A stretch of 64,000 bases of DNA. Source: Sabellastarte sp. h YS-2021 (lineage: Eukaryota > Annelida > Polychaeta > Sabellida > Sabellidae). Made by a program: the position numbers and the translations under genes. The stretch spans positions 105,542,221-105,606,220 of the forward strand of contig OZ024931.1 in the NCBI GenBank assembly GCA_964017235.1, in the 5' to 3' direction. Below, one piece after another: positions 31,997 through 43,915 of this stretch. A model generated the notes under the pieces. The model was not told where the DNA came from, did no database searches, and was given only the letters and a program-made list of their open reading frames with translations. The first letter of the stretch is position 1, and every line of letters begins with the position of its first letter.

Positions 31997-32255
31997 ATGA
32001 TATTTATAGTTGCTTATCTTACTTCTTTCTTTTTGGATTCTGATATAGAGAAAACTGCTTTTCACGAATCACGCTAATCCAAAGAATTCATATTTGAATC
32101 AGGACTGCACAGACTATGCAGATTTTTGTTTGTGAAATATACCTAATGTTTACAGAGTAACCTTTTCCAAATGATTCCTTATGTTTAAAATTAATAATCT
32201 CATCAACAATATTAAGGAAAGCTATGTGATGCCAATAGAACTTGAAGGATTATGA

Positions 32256-32345
32256 GGTTCCAATTGCTGAGTGGTTAGAGAGTTTAATCTACTGGACTGT
32301 CACCTCTGTGGGCATGGTTTCAAACCCAGCTGGTGGTAACATGTG
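32256..32345 (+). mobile_element. tRNA-like sequence, probable SINE head
   Basis: Box-A-like gctgagtggttagagagt and box-B-like ggtttcaaaccc about 50 bases apart, in the arrangement of a tRNA with a long variable region. Mismatched acceptor stem and no CCA context suggest a SINE head or tRNA pseudogene. Confidence 0.5.
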
Positions 32346-34399
32346 AGATGTAGTGAGGACCTGTCCTCATGTGATCTAAGCTGTTGAGAAGGCTGTAAAA
32401 CACTGAATTGTATCATGTGGCCTTATTGTAATGATTACATAGTTCAAAACTGACATTATGCAATACTACTAACATTTGTACTACATAACTTTTGTGTAAT
32501 TTGCATGAATAGATGATAGTTTGTGTAAAAGTTGCTTTAGTATGAATAACTTTCCATTGTGAGTGAATATGTTTTGTGGATATGACCTAGCATGTCTTGT
32601 GCTGGAGCTGGGGTATAGAGGATGTATATTTAGTGTCTTACACGAGCATCATTTGCTTTATGTAGAATGTAGATGTTGACGTCAGTGTCTGCCATCATGT
32701 AGGGGCCATATATGCAGTGATTATTTACCATTCTTAACCTTCAATAAATAGATTTAATTAACTTTTAAGAATTATTTTTATGGTTTTTAAAGAATCATTT
32801 ATCTTTGTATTAAATAATTCTCAGTACTGAGTTATTCACTTTCCAAAGCAAGGGCTAATAAAAATCTATTTTTAATAAGCAATTGTTATTTCTTTATTTT
32901 ACTGCATGCACTTGTCTTTTTAAAAAAATGCTTCTATGTATATTGGCTTTACTGAAAGGCGAAAACAGAGATAACCATTCATTAAAATAAAGAAATTCTC
33001 TGAAAATAAAGAAAAATACTTTGACATAAATTATAACTCTTTATTTAAAGCTGAGAATGAACAAATAATTGTGTGAATATGGTCCTTGTCATGTTCTGTA
33101 GTTCTATGATAACTCTATTGCTTTAATCATTTACTCTGTTAATCTGTTCATTTATACTTGCTTGTTTTGTTTGTCAGTGATAAAGCTGGATAAGAATTTA
33201 TTTTTAAGATGAATATATTCATTGGTATTTATAGATTTATAGTATTGTAATCAGTTAAATTATAAACTTGTTTAATAAAGTGTTTTATGCATATGTCAGA
33301 TGTTTTGACTGTGTAAAATTCTTCAAATATTCAATTGAATGAACTCATTCACTCTCTCCTCAAATAACATATACCAAGTCACCTATTCTAACCTATAATA
33401 TCTCTTTTGACAAATAAAATTATCTTCTCCCAGTTTATTTATTTAATACAGGTTGTGTATTACCACTAGTGGATCCAGAGGGGTTTAAACCCTGCCACCT
33501 TGAAATTGTAAAGGGGTTTCAACAATGAACCCATACTAACAGAAACAGATTCAAAAGTTGAACATCCTGGAGTGGATTCAGATTCATCTAATATTGTAAT
33601 AAGTAAACTATTTCACAATCCTCTATTATGTTCTACTGTTGCTGATGTCAAATCAGGCTATAAAACCAACTTAAATTTTCCAGAGACAAATACATGTAGT
33701 TATATGAAAATAACCGTAAAATATATGGTATGTAAACAAAGCCAGTTGATAATCACATCCATGCATGGATGGAATCTTGATCAACAAAATAACAGATTCT
33801 TATTTCTTACAAAGTGGAGTGATTGAGTGCACAATGGAAATATAATTAATCCTTTTCAGTTATATGTGTCATTTTGGAAAAACATTCTAGCTGTACAATT
33901 CTATTTCACTGTCCTACTTGGTGAAAGGTAATCTGATATTCATTTTGATGTTGTGACCCACAACACTGATCCTATAAAGAGAGGTACACATTATTTTACA
34001 GGTAATTAAAGCACTTCCATAACACAATTCCATAACAGCACTTCCATAACACATTAACTGGAATAAATCTATCAAGATAGGAAAACAAGTGTGAGTGGAA
34101 TATATACTTAGTGTTTATGAAGCTAGGAATTCAGCCATCTAAAGTCATGTTTCCTGTATCAGATATATCAACCTAATTAGTAGAATCTCAGAGAACTCTA
34201 GTTTTGAACCAAAACCACTGCCCTTTTTTGAACCTCTGATGTACTACCTACAGTAAAGCTTTTTGCTTGACTGGACTTGCATAACTGCTTTTGATAGAAG
34301 GAAACCAAGTCAAAGGAAGTTTTTGTTTGAATGGTAGATAATAACCCTGCTTTAAAACAAAACTGCACTCGGATGAGCATTTATACCTTCCCATACTTT
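32346..34399. other. Intergenic, nothing recognised
   Basis: AT-rich. The frame at 33572-33826 shows no motif and is probably chance. Confidence 0.4.
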
Positions 34400-34729
34400 C
34401 TGCCACTGTGGCCTAGCGGGTAACACACTTGTCTAGGAACTCAGAGGACGTGGGTTCAAACCCAGGTACAGGCAGATACATAGTGGCTCGGATGACCACT
34501 TAAAATGGCGGTCCTCTGTCATTGGATCCTATCCCCAGTGGCAGGTTAAAGAACCTCAAGGACGTTGATAAATGGTCATCCTTGGGCCTCTATCTTCCAG
34601 TTAGGGGAATGTCAGTTACTTGTGAGTTGGGGCTGTACCTGTGCAGTCGGATTGGTTAAATAGCGCTTTGAGTCCTGTAGTATATGGAGTTACTGCGCTG
34701 AGTATAAATACACAATACAAAATACAAAA
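34400..34729 (+). mobile_element. tRNA-derived SINE, full-length
   Basis: Begins tgccactgtggcctagcggg (A box) with B box gggttcaaaccc, a conserved middle (gctcggatgaccacttaaaa, gcaggttaaagaacctcaag), and a 3' part containing ggttaaatagcgctttgagt and a tail of tacacaatacaaaatacaaa. Same family as 29384-29550. Confidence 0.8.
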
Positions 34730-34739
34730 GATTCCAAAA

Positions 34740-35330
34740 CGGCCGCCAGGGTATTTCATGCTTACCTCTTTTAGTCACTTCCTCCTGCCCCTACCACCGC
34801 GGGCAGAGCCTCTGAGTTGTTGGAGCTGTTTTGCATTTTATTTCGGTCACTCTGCTTGGTTTAATGAGGACAAAAAGTTTGAAAGTGACATTCTGGTACC
34901 TATTCTGAGAGGAATCTTTCTTAGAATCCAAATAACAAGAACCATAGGAGTCACCCTTCTGTTTTTGTCAGTGGTTCACTCTGACTCTACTGAATAAAGT
35001 TTTGTTCAAGCTGAGACATCACTTTAGAATAGAATAACTCCTTTTAGTAAGAGAAGCATTCCTCAGTTTTGCAATATCCTTGTCAGTTACATCACTGTGA
35101 CACTTAAAAAAACTGTCCCTTCTATTGAGCAACAAATTGGAAGCCAGTGTCATAGAAGTATCTAATACATCATCCCAGGCCTTACCCAAGCAGCCCATGG
35201 TTGTAGATTGTAGGTGAATGCTTTTTTGAATGTCTCCCTGTACCACTGATTCCTCGAGTTTATTCAAGTCTGTAAACATCTCATTAAATATATAGTATTC
35301 TTTTCAATAGCAGCCTTGAACCAAAAGACC
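34740..35330 (-). pseudogene. DIRS-like ORF1 (gag-type) fragment
   Basis: The minus-strand frame encodes WDDVLDTSMTLASNLLLNRR, then DSFFKCHSDVTDKDIAKLRN, matching in style the helical ORF1 protein of DIRS retroelements. Past a stop, GSARGGR- and YPGGRF-type Gly/Arg-rich sequence follows. Multiple stops. Identification is from remembered family character, so moderate. Confidence 0.45.
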
Positions 35331-35591
35331 TGATTTAAGTTGAAAAATTGCAATAGTACTTCATATAATTTGGACTTTTGGTGGGAGCACACAGCATATC
35401 ATTATTTAATGTATAAGGTGACTGTTCCTTTTTGGTGATCTGATAGAATTACCTTGTGCCCATTCTGAAATGCTTGAATTAGCCACAAAACATGCCTTTA
35501 AAGGATGTGCAGTATCATTTTTACCAATGTTTTGCAGATGGGTAGGCAGTTTGGTGGCTGGTCAGCAGGAAAAAATGTTGTCTAGACTATG

Positions 35592-36130
35592 TCTTAAGGG
35601 GTGTTCCACTGGAGCCATCTTGTCTGTAAATAAGGATTTTTGAGGGGCAGGAGCAATGTTTCCAGAGTTGATTAGGGTCGGCTGTAGTGTCCCGGCTTGT
35701 TATAGTGGGTTGTCAAAATATTTAACATGTTTGATATTTCACTGATCCTCCACGACTCTTGATCCCAGCTGTGGCTCAACCAACCTGGAAACTGGCTTGT
35801 CCAGATTTGTCCTAATCACTTCCAGTCTTGTCCTTGTCACTTCCAGTCTTATCCTTATCACTTCCACTCTTTCCTATCATGAAACATGAACGTCTTTGTC
35901 CCTTAAGGGGGGTGTTCCACTGGAGCCAACCCAATGATTCTAGGGTCGGTTAGTTAAGTTAGGGATCAGGGCCATTTTTGGGTGGGAAAATGAAGAGTTG
36001 GTTAAACCCCCATGACATGACAAGCCCAATAAACGGTAGGTCCCCTCATTCATTAAATGCATACTATATACTACAATGCTGTGATGGTGAAATTTGGTGG
36101 AATGTGGTGAAATGAAAGAAGGTTTCAAAT
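35592..36130. mobile_element. Diverged Harbinger-type ends
   Basis: ggtgttccactggagcc occurs at about 35600 and again at about 35908, resembling the ends of the Harbinger copies (ggtgttccaccacacgac). Between them aacatgtttgatatttcac (35724) matches the subterminal palindrome region of those elements, and ggatttttgagggg recalls gggtttttgagggt. Two nested or tandem remnants; no coding part. Confidence 0.45.
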
Positions 36131-37323
36131 CTCAAATTATTCTTTTGATTATTAATTGTTTTTTTTACAAATGGCCATAAAGTATAAATCTGGCTATCAG
36201 CTGAATTAATACTGTGGTATGTACTCTTTGTAAATGTTGTTTTATTTGTCTGGTTGGTTGCCCACTTGTTCTAACATCTGGCACTGAAACTGATACTTCC
36301 TATGGTTAATGCATAAGTCCAGAACTATACATAGGATCTGGATGACATTTTTACACAAGGGTGGGATTTAGCCATGACTCAGTTCAAAGATGAACTGTAT
36401 CTATAGAGCTACATTGCAATTCCAGAATTGCTGTGCTTTCTCAGGTACTTTTTGTTGGTATGTTGATTTTCCAAATATCTTTCTGCAAGCATGGGAATCA
36501 AAACAAATGTTCTGTATCCAAAACCAAAAAGGAATGGATCAAAATAAAAACTGTAATAACTCTTCAATGGTACCATTGAATGAGTTTGTTTGTTAAATGA
36601 AAAAAAATCATATAAGTTGTCAAATTTTTCATCAGTCTATTGTGTGATATAAGGAAACAAAGATTCTTATTTCAATATTTTCTATGCAAAGAAACGAAAG
36701 TATAGTATTGTGCATAAACACTCCTTCTTAGGCACTACCCCACTTCTTAATCACCCAGATGGTATGAGGTTTTTCTATAGACAGAGATAGTGGCAGACAA
36801 GAAGTTATGTTGAAATTATATTGCAATGTGTTTTTAATAAATACAAGACAATAATAGACTACTTTAGGAAAATGGAAAACAGGAGAGTTCATGTGGCATT
36901 CATTGATCTTTTTCAGTCTCAAGGTATCCAAAAATTAACAGACTCTCATGGTTTGGAGCATTTATTATATACTACTATTGATGTTAGTCTACACGCACCC
37001 TAAGAACCCTAACCTATATATAAGTTTCATTTAGTGTTAAGTTAAGGTAACCTTAAGGCACACCTATTATGTTACTCTACACTACTACATACACACCGTC
37101 AACCAGCTTTATACAACCAGATTTATGACTGATATTTAAGTTAAGGCCACTTCAAGGCGCACTCTCTATGTTAGCCCACATCACTACACTACTATGTACA
37201 TATATGGTATTTACAACGACTAATGTCTGACGTAGACTAATGGAGCCCCAAACCCAAATGTAGTCAGTAGGTGATTGTAACTTGCAATATCTAGATTAGA
37301 ACATCCTGAAAGGTACGGGCCAC
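36131..37323. other. Intergenic, with a two-copy repeat at the end
   Basis: Mostly AT-rich. At about 37040-37190, two diverged copies of taagttaaggyaactt-aaggc followed by ctacactacta lie just next to the recombinase relic and could belong to that element's terminal region. Confidence 0.4.
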
Positions 37324-38070
37324 CTATTCAGCTGCTGGGGGTGGGGGTGTCTTTACCAGGTGGGCCCAGCTAGATTGCATTGGGCCTCCATCCACCATGT
37401 ACTTTGATTTGCTCCATGCATCAAATGCCCAACATGCCCCGGAGTGACGTAGGACATAGAAACCAAACTCCGTGGGGACAAGACCAATGGATGACACCAG
37501 ATGCCTGGGAGCAGCCCTCACCCTCCTTGCCATCATGACTGACCTTTCGCCTGCTTTGTGTGCAGTAAAAAGTGGTTTGTCGCGGAGTTCTGGTCTGCTT
37601 GACACCAAAGCCCTGAGAGCTGTTACAGATCACAATGTTTTATCTCTCAACGTTGGGAGCTGCATCACCTGCCTCTGACCTGATACCTGCATGTTTTTTG
37701 CACACTTGGTTATCACATGGGCTCCCGGAGTGCCCCAAATGACGTCACCGCGTGTGGGGAATCTGGCCTTGGAGAACGCAGCCACTGAGTTGGGAACTAG
37801 AGTGGCCGGTCTATAAAAGCAGAAAACCCAAAGTAGAAATAACGCCTTGAGGACGGGTCTGTCTTAAAGGTTTCTCGTGGCACAGATAAGCTGTCTCAGC
37901 TTGTGTATCATGATAACCCCTTTGATCTTAAATGACAGTTGAGCATTACAAGCTACAGTCTGAATTGCCATTCTGATAAGTCTGTGGTCGACAACTGTGA
38001 CATTATGGTCATATAACACAAAGTAATGCTTCAAAACACTTGTGTAGATTGAGAGCGTCTGGGCTCTCAA
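37324..38070 (-). pseudogene. Tyrosine recombinase relic (DIRS/Crypton type)
   Basis: One minus-strand frame with just two stop codons runs through the region. It reads NVTVVDHRLIRMAIQTVACN, KIKGVIMIHKLRQLICATRN, CFYRPATLVPNS, RGDVIWGTPGAHV, PLFTAHKAG, TARRVRAA-type sequence and GFYVLRHSGACWAFDAW. This is the core of tyrosine recombinases of DIRS/Crypton-like elements. The usual His before LR is Tyr and the terminal Tyr-containing motif reads WAHLVKTP, so it is very probably inactive. The family normally catalyses strand exchange to integrate circular element DNA. Confidence 0.78.
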
Positions 38071-38999
38071 GCCCTGTCAAATAAAAAAAAGCCATGTACA
38101 ACCTAAACTTTGTACTGTAGGCTGCAGGTGTACGAGGGCTAAAACCTCTGGACACTCTCTTCTTGAAGTCTGCTGCCAAACACTGTACAACTGGATCGTC
38201 TGGAATTACACAGAAAAGTCAGGTAGCAGTAAACTCTTATTAACGCCATGCCAAGGACAGAATTTGAGATAACACACTGCACTACTGTTAACAGCATATC
38301 TGCATATAAATTTTCTTGACCCTGTATGTGGGGGAGTTCTGTAGCTGATGAATTGAGATGTGAATTGACCCATTGTCTGAAATGTAACTTTCACTGTTGA
38401 CATGCTGTGGCTTGAGAGAGTATGAATCCAATTAGACAGAACTCTATGGCAGAATCTTCAATTCCATAAAATTCACTAAAATGCCAACTAAAATCATGCC
38501 ATTCCATGCTTATGCCAAGTATGGGACTCGAGTTGTCATCATTTGTTGAAACACTACATTGCCCCATTTCCATGCTGCCGACTTGATGGTCTGAGATGGA
38601 ATCGTGAAGTGTTGCACCACTTTAACTACTCATGACAGTCCTGCTGTGATCACTGTCTGCTTCTCAATATACTGTCTGATATTATGTGATATGACAGACG
38701 AGCTATTCCTCTCTGTTGTAATGCTAATGTGATGAGGTGATATGAAGAATTGAGGTTCCCCAAACCTGATGATCCCATGATGTCCAAGACACACCATTTG
38801 CACCGGCAGACACCCAAATGCTTGCTTTTGATGAAATTGATTGACTACACACCATTGGCATGTGCACAGGCCAACTTGATTGTAACTGTAACAAATGGAG
38901 GTCGACAAGGGAGAAATTAACTCCCAACTGGTTAAACACATGCGTTTTCTCATGAACTGTTGGTCTGATGCCTGGCCCTATCACACTTTGCCTCTGGAT

Positions 39000-40046
39000 G
39001 GGGGTAGTGTCACTTAGCTGCCTTGAAGCAAATGAAGCAAGCATGTTTATACCTACCCTCTGTGTGGTCCTCCATCTGGGAACATGCCTCCTCATTAAAA
39101 CCCTTGGAAATTTTAATAATTTCCTCTGAGCCACTTGTGGCTAGGTTTTGCATTGCTCGTTGAGTGAAACACTGTCAAATCCTGGCGACACCACCTTGGT
39201 CAGCCCACGATGTGTGGCCTCTCTCAATTTCAGTCAGCACGGCTGTGTTGGCCCGTTCTGCTGTTGCCCAGTTGAGTTCAACAGCATCTTGCATAAAATT
39301 GGCAAGTGGGCATTTTAAAATAAAACCCCACTGCACAAAAAACTCGTGTGGCAAGTGAACCAAATGTTTCACACATTGGTCACCCAACCTTTATCTGCCA
39401 GGCTTAATTTTACCTGCTGTACCTGGTGTGTCATCCCTGTAGAAGTCGTTGTATTGTCTCAGCCTCTTGTCAACCTCCACCTGAATCTCACTGACATTCC
39501 CCAGATAGTTGATATATGGTAATGGTTTGGATGCATCCAATCGAGCTGACTGTGAAGTACACACTTGTGATGCTGATTTGATTTTGTTTGGGCGAACTAT
39601 GGGCCCATGGTTGAGACAGCAGTGACAGGCTTGTAGTTCTCTGGTCTCCTGTTGTTTGAAGCATTTTTCCAGATCACTGAACTTATCCAGTACTGAGTTC
39701 AGCTAATGGTCAGGACCTCAGACGTGGAGGGATTTCTCTTCTTTCTAGTCATCTGAACCCCAGGGGTTGATGTGCCTGCCCCTCCTGAAGGTTGCTGGAA
39801 GTCCATCTGGTCATTAACTGTTGGGTTAGCATTTACATTTCCAAGATAAAAAACAGTGGCACTTCTCTGCATTGTGCAAGATTTCTTGGCTGTGCCCGTC
39901 GTAGTAGACTTGGACTTGGTACAAGATGCACCCACTGGTGGCTTGTGATGTTGCTTATATCTGATGCATGCGACTCTTCCTCTGAAGTTATATCCCATTG
40001 TTGACATGTTATTTAATGTATATCCACAAATGACATACACAGCCAA
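39000..40046 (-). pseudogene. N-terminal/gag-like region of the same tyrosine-recombinase element
   Basis: Minus strand, several frameshifts. It opens with a 115-codon frame containing CIRYKQHHKPPVGASC, continues with PYINYLGNVSEIQVEVDKRL, then AVELNWATAERANTAVLTEI and WADQGGVARI, and ends with a Cys/His motif HACFICFKAAK with a preceding FNEEACSQMEDH. Such blocks are frequent in mollusc DIRS-like ORFs. Orientation and spacing fit the recombinase relic downstream; bases 38071-39000 between them are too eroded to read. Confidence 0.58.
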
Positions 40047-40320
40047 TCACATTCAAATAGCTGCACACAAAACCAAATTTCTAACCAAATCCGGGACTGA
40101 CAAAATTGTGAAATTAAACCAGAAATACATAAATTTACTTTAAACATTGCTGTTCCTCTGAATTCAAATTTAAAACTGACAAACTGGAAGCTGAGTATGA
40201 GAAAGAAGCTAATTGGTTAGCTAACACTGTAGCCACCAGGGGATAAGGTAGCAAGCAATCTACTGAGACCGCAGACTGAGCCATGGTGCTATACTTCCGC
40301 ACTCACCACCACACACTCAT

Positions 40321-40465
40321 GGTAAAACTAGGACGTTTTACCACATAAATTGTTTCCGTATAGGAGAAACCACGAGAAAGTGTGGATTTATGAATCTGAA
40401 AATATGAGGCCGAAGGCCAAGTAATTTTCTTATTCACGAATTCACACTTTCGAGTGGTTTCTCTG
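40321..40465. repeat. Inverted repeats near the end of the recombinase element
   Basis: ggtaaaa-ctaggacg-ttttacc is a short hairpin at 40321-40342. At 40363-40463, ggagaaaccacgagaaagtg pairs with cactttcgagtggtttctct around a GC-richer centre (gaggccgaaggcc). Confidence 0.7.
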
Positions 40466-40495
40466 GCTTAAGCCACAAAAAGAGGCCATGTAACA

Positions 40496-40991
40496 ACTTA
40501 TTTTATATCAAGGACTTATTTTGTATTACCTGACTTATTTTGTATCAATTTTTGACTTAGTTCGTTATTACCGACTTATTTTGTAGTAAAATTGCCTTAT
40601 TTTGTATTACACATGTACTTGGCAGACTTATTTTGTACCAACAGTTGACTTAATATGTTACAAAACGGTGCGCAGAATTTTGGCAAGATTTCAGGGTGAT
40701 ACAAAATAAGTCGATAATACAAAATAAGCTGCTCTATAGACAACTTGTTTTGTATCACTGATTTATTTTGTAGTAATTTCAATTCACCTTTTATAGTGGC
40801 TTGTCTCCATCAAAGGATGGACTCAAAGGAATTTAATCCTTACTGTATTCAACCTTGTAGTTCATTTACCATTCACCTGATAGTAATTCTTAATTTCAGC
40901 ACTGACATTGATACAAAATAAGTCGATAATACAAAATAAGCTGCAATATAGACAACTTATTTTGTATCACTGACTTATTTTGTATTATCAG
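40496..40991. repeat. Cluster of CTTATTTTGTA motifs in both orientations
   Basis: About 16 copies of the motif (some with one or two changes) in 500 bp. The first half is mainly forward; at 40698-40775 and 40908-40990 they form nested inverted pairs, gatacaaaataagtc...aacttattttgtatc, each able to fold. Confidence 0.85.
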
Positions 40992-41655
40992 GTTATAAAA
41001 CTCCAAACTGTGTAAGGAATTTTGTTTCTAAAACTGTAGAACTCTTTGTTTATTCATTATTTTAATGTTACATTAACACTTTTGCATAGATTACACTAAG
41101 ACATAGATCATAAGTTAGAAAATACATCCAAATTGTTATAATTATCGAATATTTGCCTCTTACTAGCCATTCCATAAAAGACCATGCAATTTTCCTTGGA
41201 TCTGTAACCATTCCTATTGCAAATTGAAGATCCTTGGACATCTCAAAAACAACAATAGGTGCAATATGTTAAAAAAAGATATAGCAATCTTTTGGAATGA
41301 GGATCAATGTGCCAAACTTAACATTATTTTTTCATCCTTTTCATGTAATTTTCATGATAATTTTGTAGAATGAGGACTTCTCACAAAGGTAATTAGCACA
41401 TAAGAATTGGTAAAATTGTATTTATCCCTGAAATTTTAGTATTGCAAAGATTTTGGTTATTAAAATGATACACATTCATTCTTGTTTTCTTTCTGATACA
41501 TAAAAAATGCTTAATGCTACCAATGGATCAACCCATGTGCCACCTTCTCTATGTTCTATTGAATAATGCTGAGCTGACATGTGATTGCCATTTGCCTGTT
41601 GTCTATAGAATTGGACATTTTGCAAAACAGTATTTGGGACATATGTAGCTTTTAC
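40992..41655. other. Intergenic, nothing recognised
   Basis: AT-rich DNA, no coding character. Confidence 0.4.
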
Positions 41656-41870
41656 GCTGTGCAGGTATTGTTGTCACCCAAGTATTGGTGTCAGGCTGGG
41701 CAGTTGGGCGATCTCTCAGCCAAGTGGACAGGCTGGCTTCAGTAATAACTCATCCCTGCTGTATCTCATAAACTATAAGGGGCAGGATGTTGAACCTTGA
41801 TAGAGACATTGAGAAACATTGGTTAAGGGGTGTAGGTGTGCAGCATCATAGTATAACCTTTTTTTTTACT
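41656..41870 (+). mobile_element. Diverged fragment of the 146-bp-repeat element
   Basis: ctgtatctcataaactataa, gacattgagaaacattggtt and aaggggtgtaggtgtgcagc follow the order of one 146-bp unit and its 5' neighbour in the elements at 14986 and 30783, strongly diverged. Confidence 0.6.
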
Positions 41871-42119
41871 GGTTTGATTTAACTGCCATTTACAACAGAG
41901 AGATATCTCTGACAGAAGAGATATCCCTGAACATCATATCATAACATTATATGACTGGTTATATCCAAGTGAGCAGTTAAATTTTGCTATATACATATAC
42001 AATATTTACAAAACCATTGCCAGACTTGTTGTATGAGAAAAATGCTAACTTTATTTATTTTGGTTTTCACAATCTATGCAACTGTTGACAATTTATTATA
42101 GTTTCTTCCTAACACTTGT

Positions 42120-42945
42120 AAAGGATGAACACGGGGAGAAGAAAGATAAGCAGAATAAATATTTCATTTACATTGCATCATAGTTAATCCTCATTTAACA
42201 AGTCAATCCATGTCCTCATTTCACAGTCAAATTCATCTGTTAAAGAGAGCTTTGCCAGATATTGTTGTTCACGTTATCTTTGCTGAATTATTTTTTTTAG
42301 TTGAAGAAGGTTAGGGATAAATTTATTTTGAGCACACCAAAATATGTATGTCCTACTTATGAGCAATATGAAATTAACAGGCTTGAAATTTTGATCCTGT
42401 ATACAGTACTCAAAAATTTTTGATATTTGAGTCATATGTAACGGTTAATTTACTTTTCTTTTGATCCATTGTTTTATTTCAGTCCATAAATTTTCGACAA
42501 TTTCACATTGAGAGAAGAAATGTTTGATTGTTTCAGCATTTTCCCCACACAGTCTGCATTGATTTCAATCTAGAATCTTCATTTTAAACAAGTTATCCTT
42601 TGTGCCCAGAATTCCAAAGATAATTTTATATTGAAACCAGATTACTGAATTATCATAGATAGTTTTAAAGCATATCCTGTATATTGTGTGCCACATTTTG
42701 TCATTTAAGGCAAGATTAAATTTTCCTTCCCATTTTACTTCACATTTCCTAGTTGCCTCATTGGTCTCTTTTATCAAGTAGTTATAAAACACTTGGCTGC
42801 GGCCTTGAGATTGTAAGACTATTTGCATATGGAATGGTACATGTGGTCTAGGTGCATCAAAGGTCCCACCACTAGAATATTTTGAGATGAATTTCTTTAT
42901 TAGAGATTTTAATCTAAAATATTTGAGGATATTAACATTAAAGTT
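42120..42945 (-). mobile_element. LINE C-terminal fragment
   Basis: Minus strand. The frame 42828-42565 reads WEGKFNLALNDKMWHTIYRI, then SVIWFQYKIIFGILGTKDNL, and continues past one stop into CRLCGENAETIKHFFSQCE, the C-x2-C...H-x4-C knuckle of non-LTR retrotransposons. Upstream (to about 42940) residues such as GGTFDAPRPHVPF still fit. Truncated and non-functional. Confidence 0.72.
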
Positions 42946-42946
42946 G

Positions 42947-43060
42947 TATATAAACCCCTGTCACCGGGGATGTGCGACTCATATCACACTGCAAAGATGA
43001 GAGCTGTCATCTTTGCAGTGTGATATGAGTCGCACATCCCTGGTGACAGGGGTTTATATA
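42947..43060. repeat. 114-bp near-perfect palindrome
   Basis: The left arm starts tatataaacccctgtcaccg and runs to gcaaagatgaga; the right arm mirrors it and ends ggtgacaggggtttatata. I see one mismatch in about 53 paired bases and a centre of only a few bases. It abuts the 5' side of the LINE fragment. Confidence 0.9.
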
Positions 43061-43599
43061 GTGTGATATGGATCCCGAATCTGGATCCCGACTATAGATA
43101 CCGACCCACAAAATCAATCAGTCCTGTCAGCATGGGTAGGGAACATGTTCCCGGCTTGTCTGTTTGCCTTTAAGGCTTGTCTGTTTATGATGCGGTTTGT
43201 CTGTGATGGCTTTAGGGCTTGCCATAGTACTTCTACGACTGACCTTGCAATAAACATCCCCGACCGTACGTCTTGCCGGGGTATTCATCATGTCCTGTCT
43301 GTAACTATAACATCCTGTTAGGGACTTCTTCACCAACCATTTTCGCGCCCTTTTTTCTATGACCCTACGACTTTCACAACCTGAATCAAGCCAGTATCAA
43401 GGTCAACATGGTGGTCAGCAGCCTGGGAAGGAGGAAAGGATGATGATGATGATGTGCCTGGTGATTGTGGATTGATTGGTGGTGCTGCTGGTGGAGGCCA
43501 AGACAGAAACCCTGCTAGAGAAGCCAAAAGACAGAGGGATTACCTGAAGGACTACTTCAATAATGAGGGAGCAGTGGCCTGGCAAAATGGCAGAATATG

Positions 43600-43915
43600 A
43601 GTCCTGTTGCAGTAAACAGTCCTTTTCAGGACTAACTATAACAGTCCTTTTCAGGACTAACAAAAAGTCCTTTTCAGGACTATCAAATATTCCAAAAACA
43701 ATTAATCAGCTATGCTTGCTACAGACGGACAAACCCCATGCCAAACATAACTTGTTCAGACGGACAAACAGACAAACCCCATGCCAAACATAAGTTGTAC
43801 AGACGGACAAACAGACAAACCCCATGCCAAACTTACCTTGTTCAGACGGACAAACAGACAAGCACAAGTTACCCACCCAACAAACAGACAAACCCAGTGT
43901 TAAACAAAAGCCAGA
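43600..43915. repeat. Harbinger intergenic repeats: AGTCC hairpins and CAGACGGACAAA units
   Basis: Three copies of agtccttttcaggact or a close variant (43618-43681), then four units of acagacggacaaacagacaa followed by accccatgccaaacat. The same two repeat types occur, in fewer copies, at 62045-62225 of the complete copy. Small frames here are low-complexity. Confidence 0.85.
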
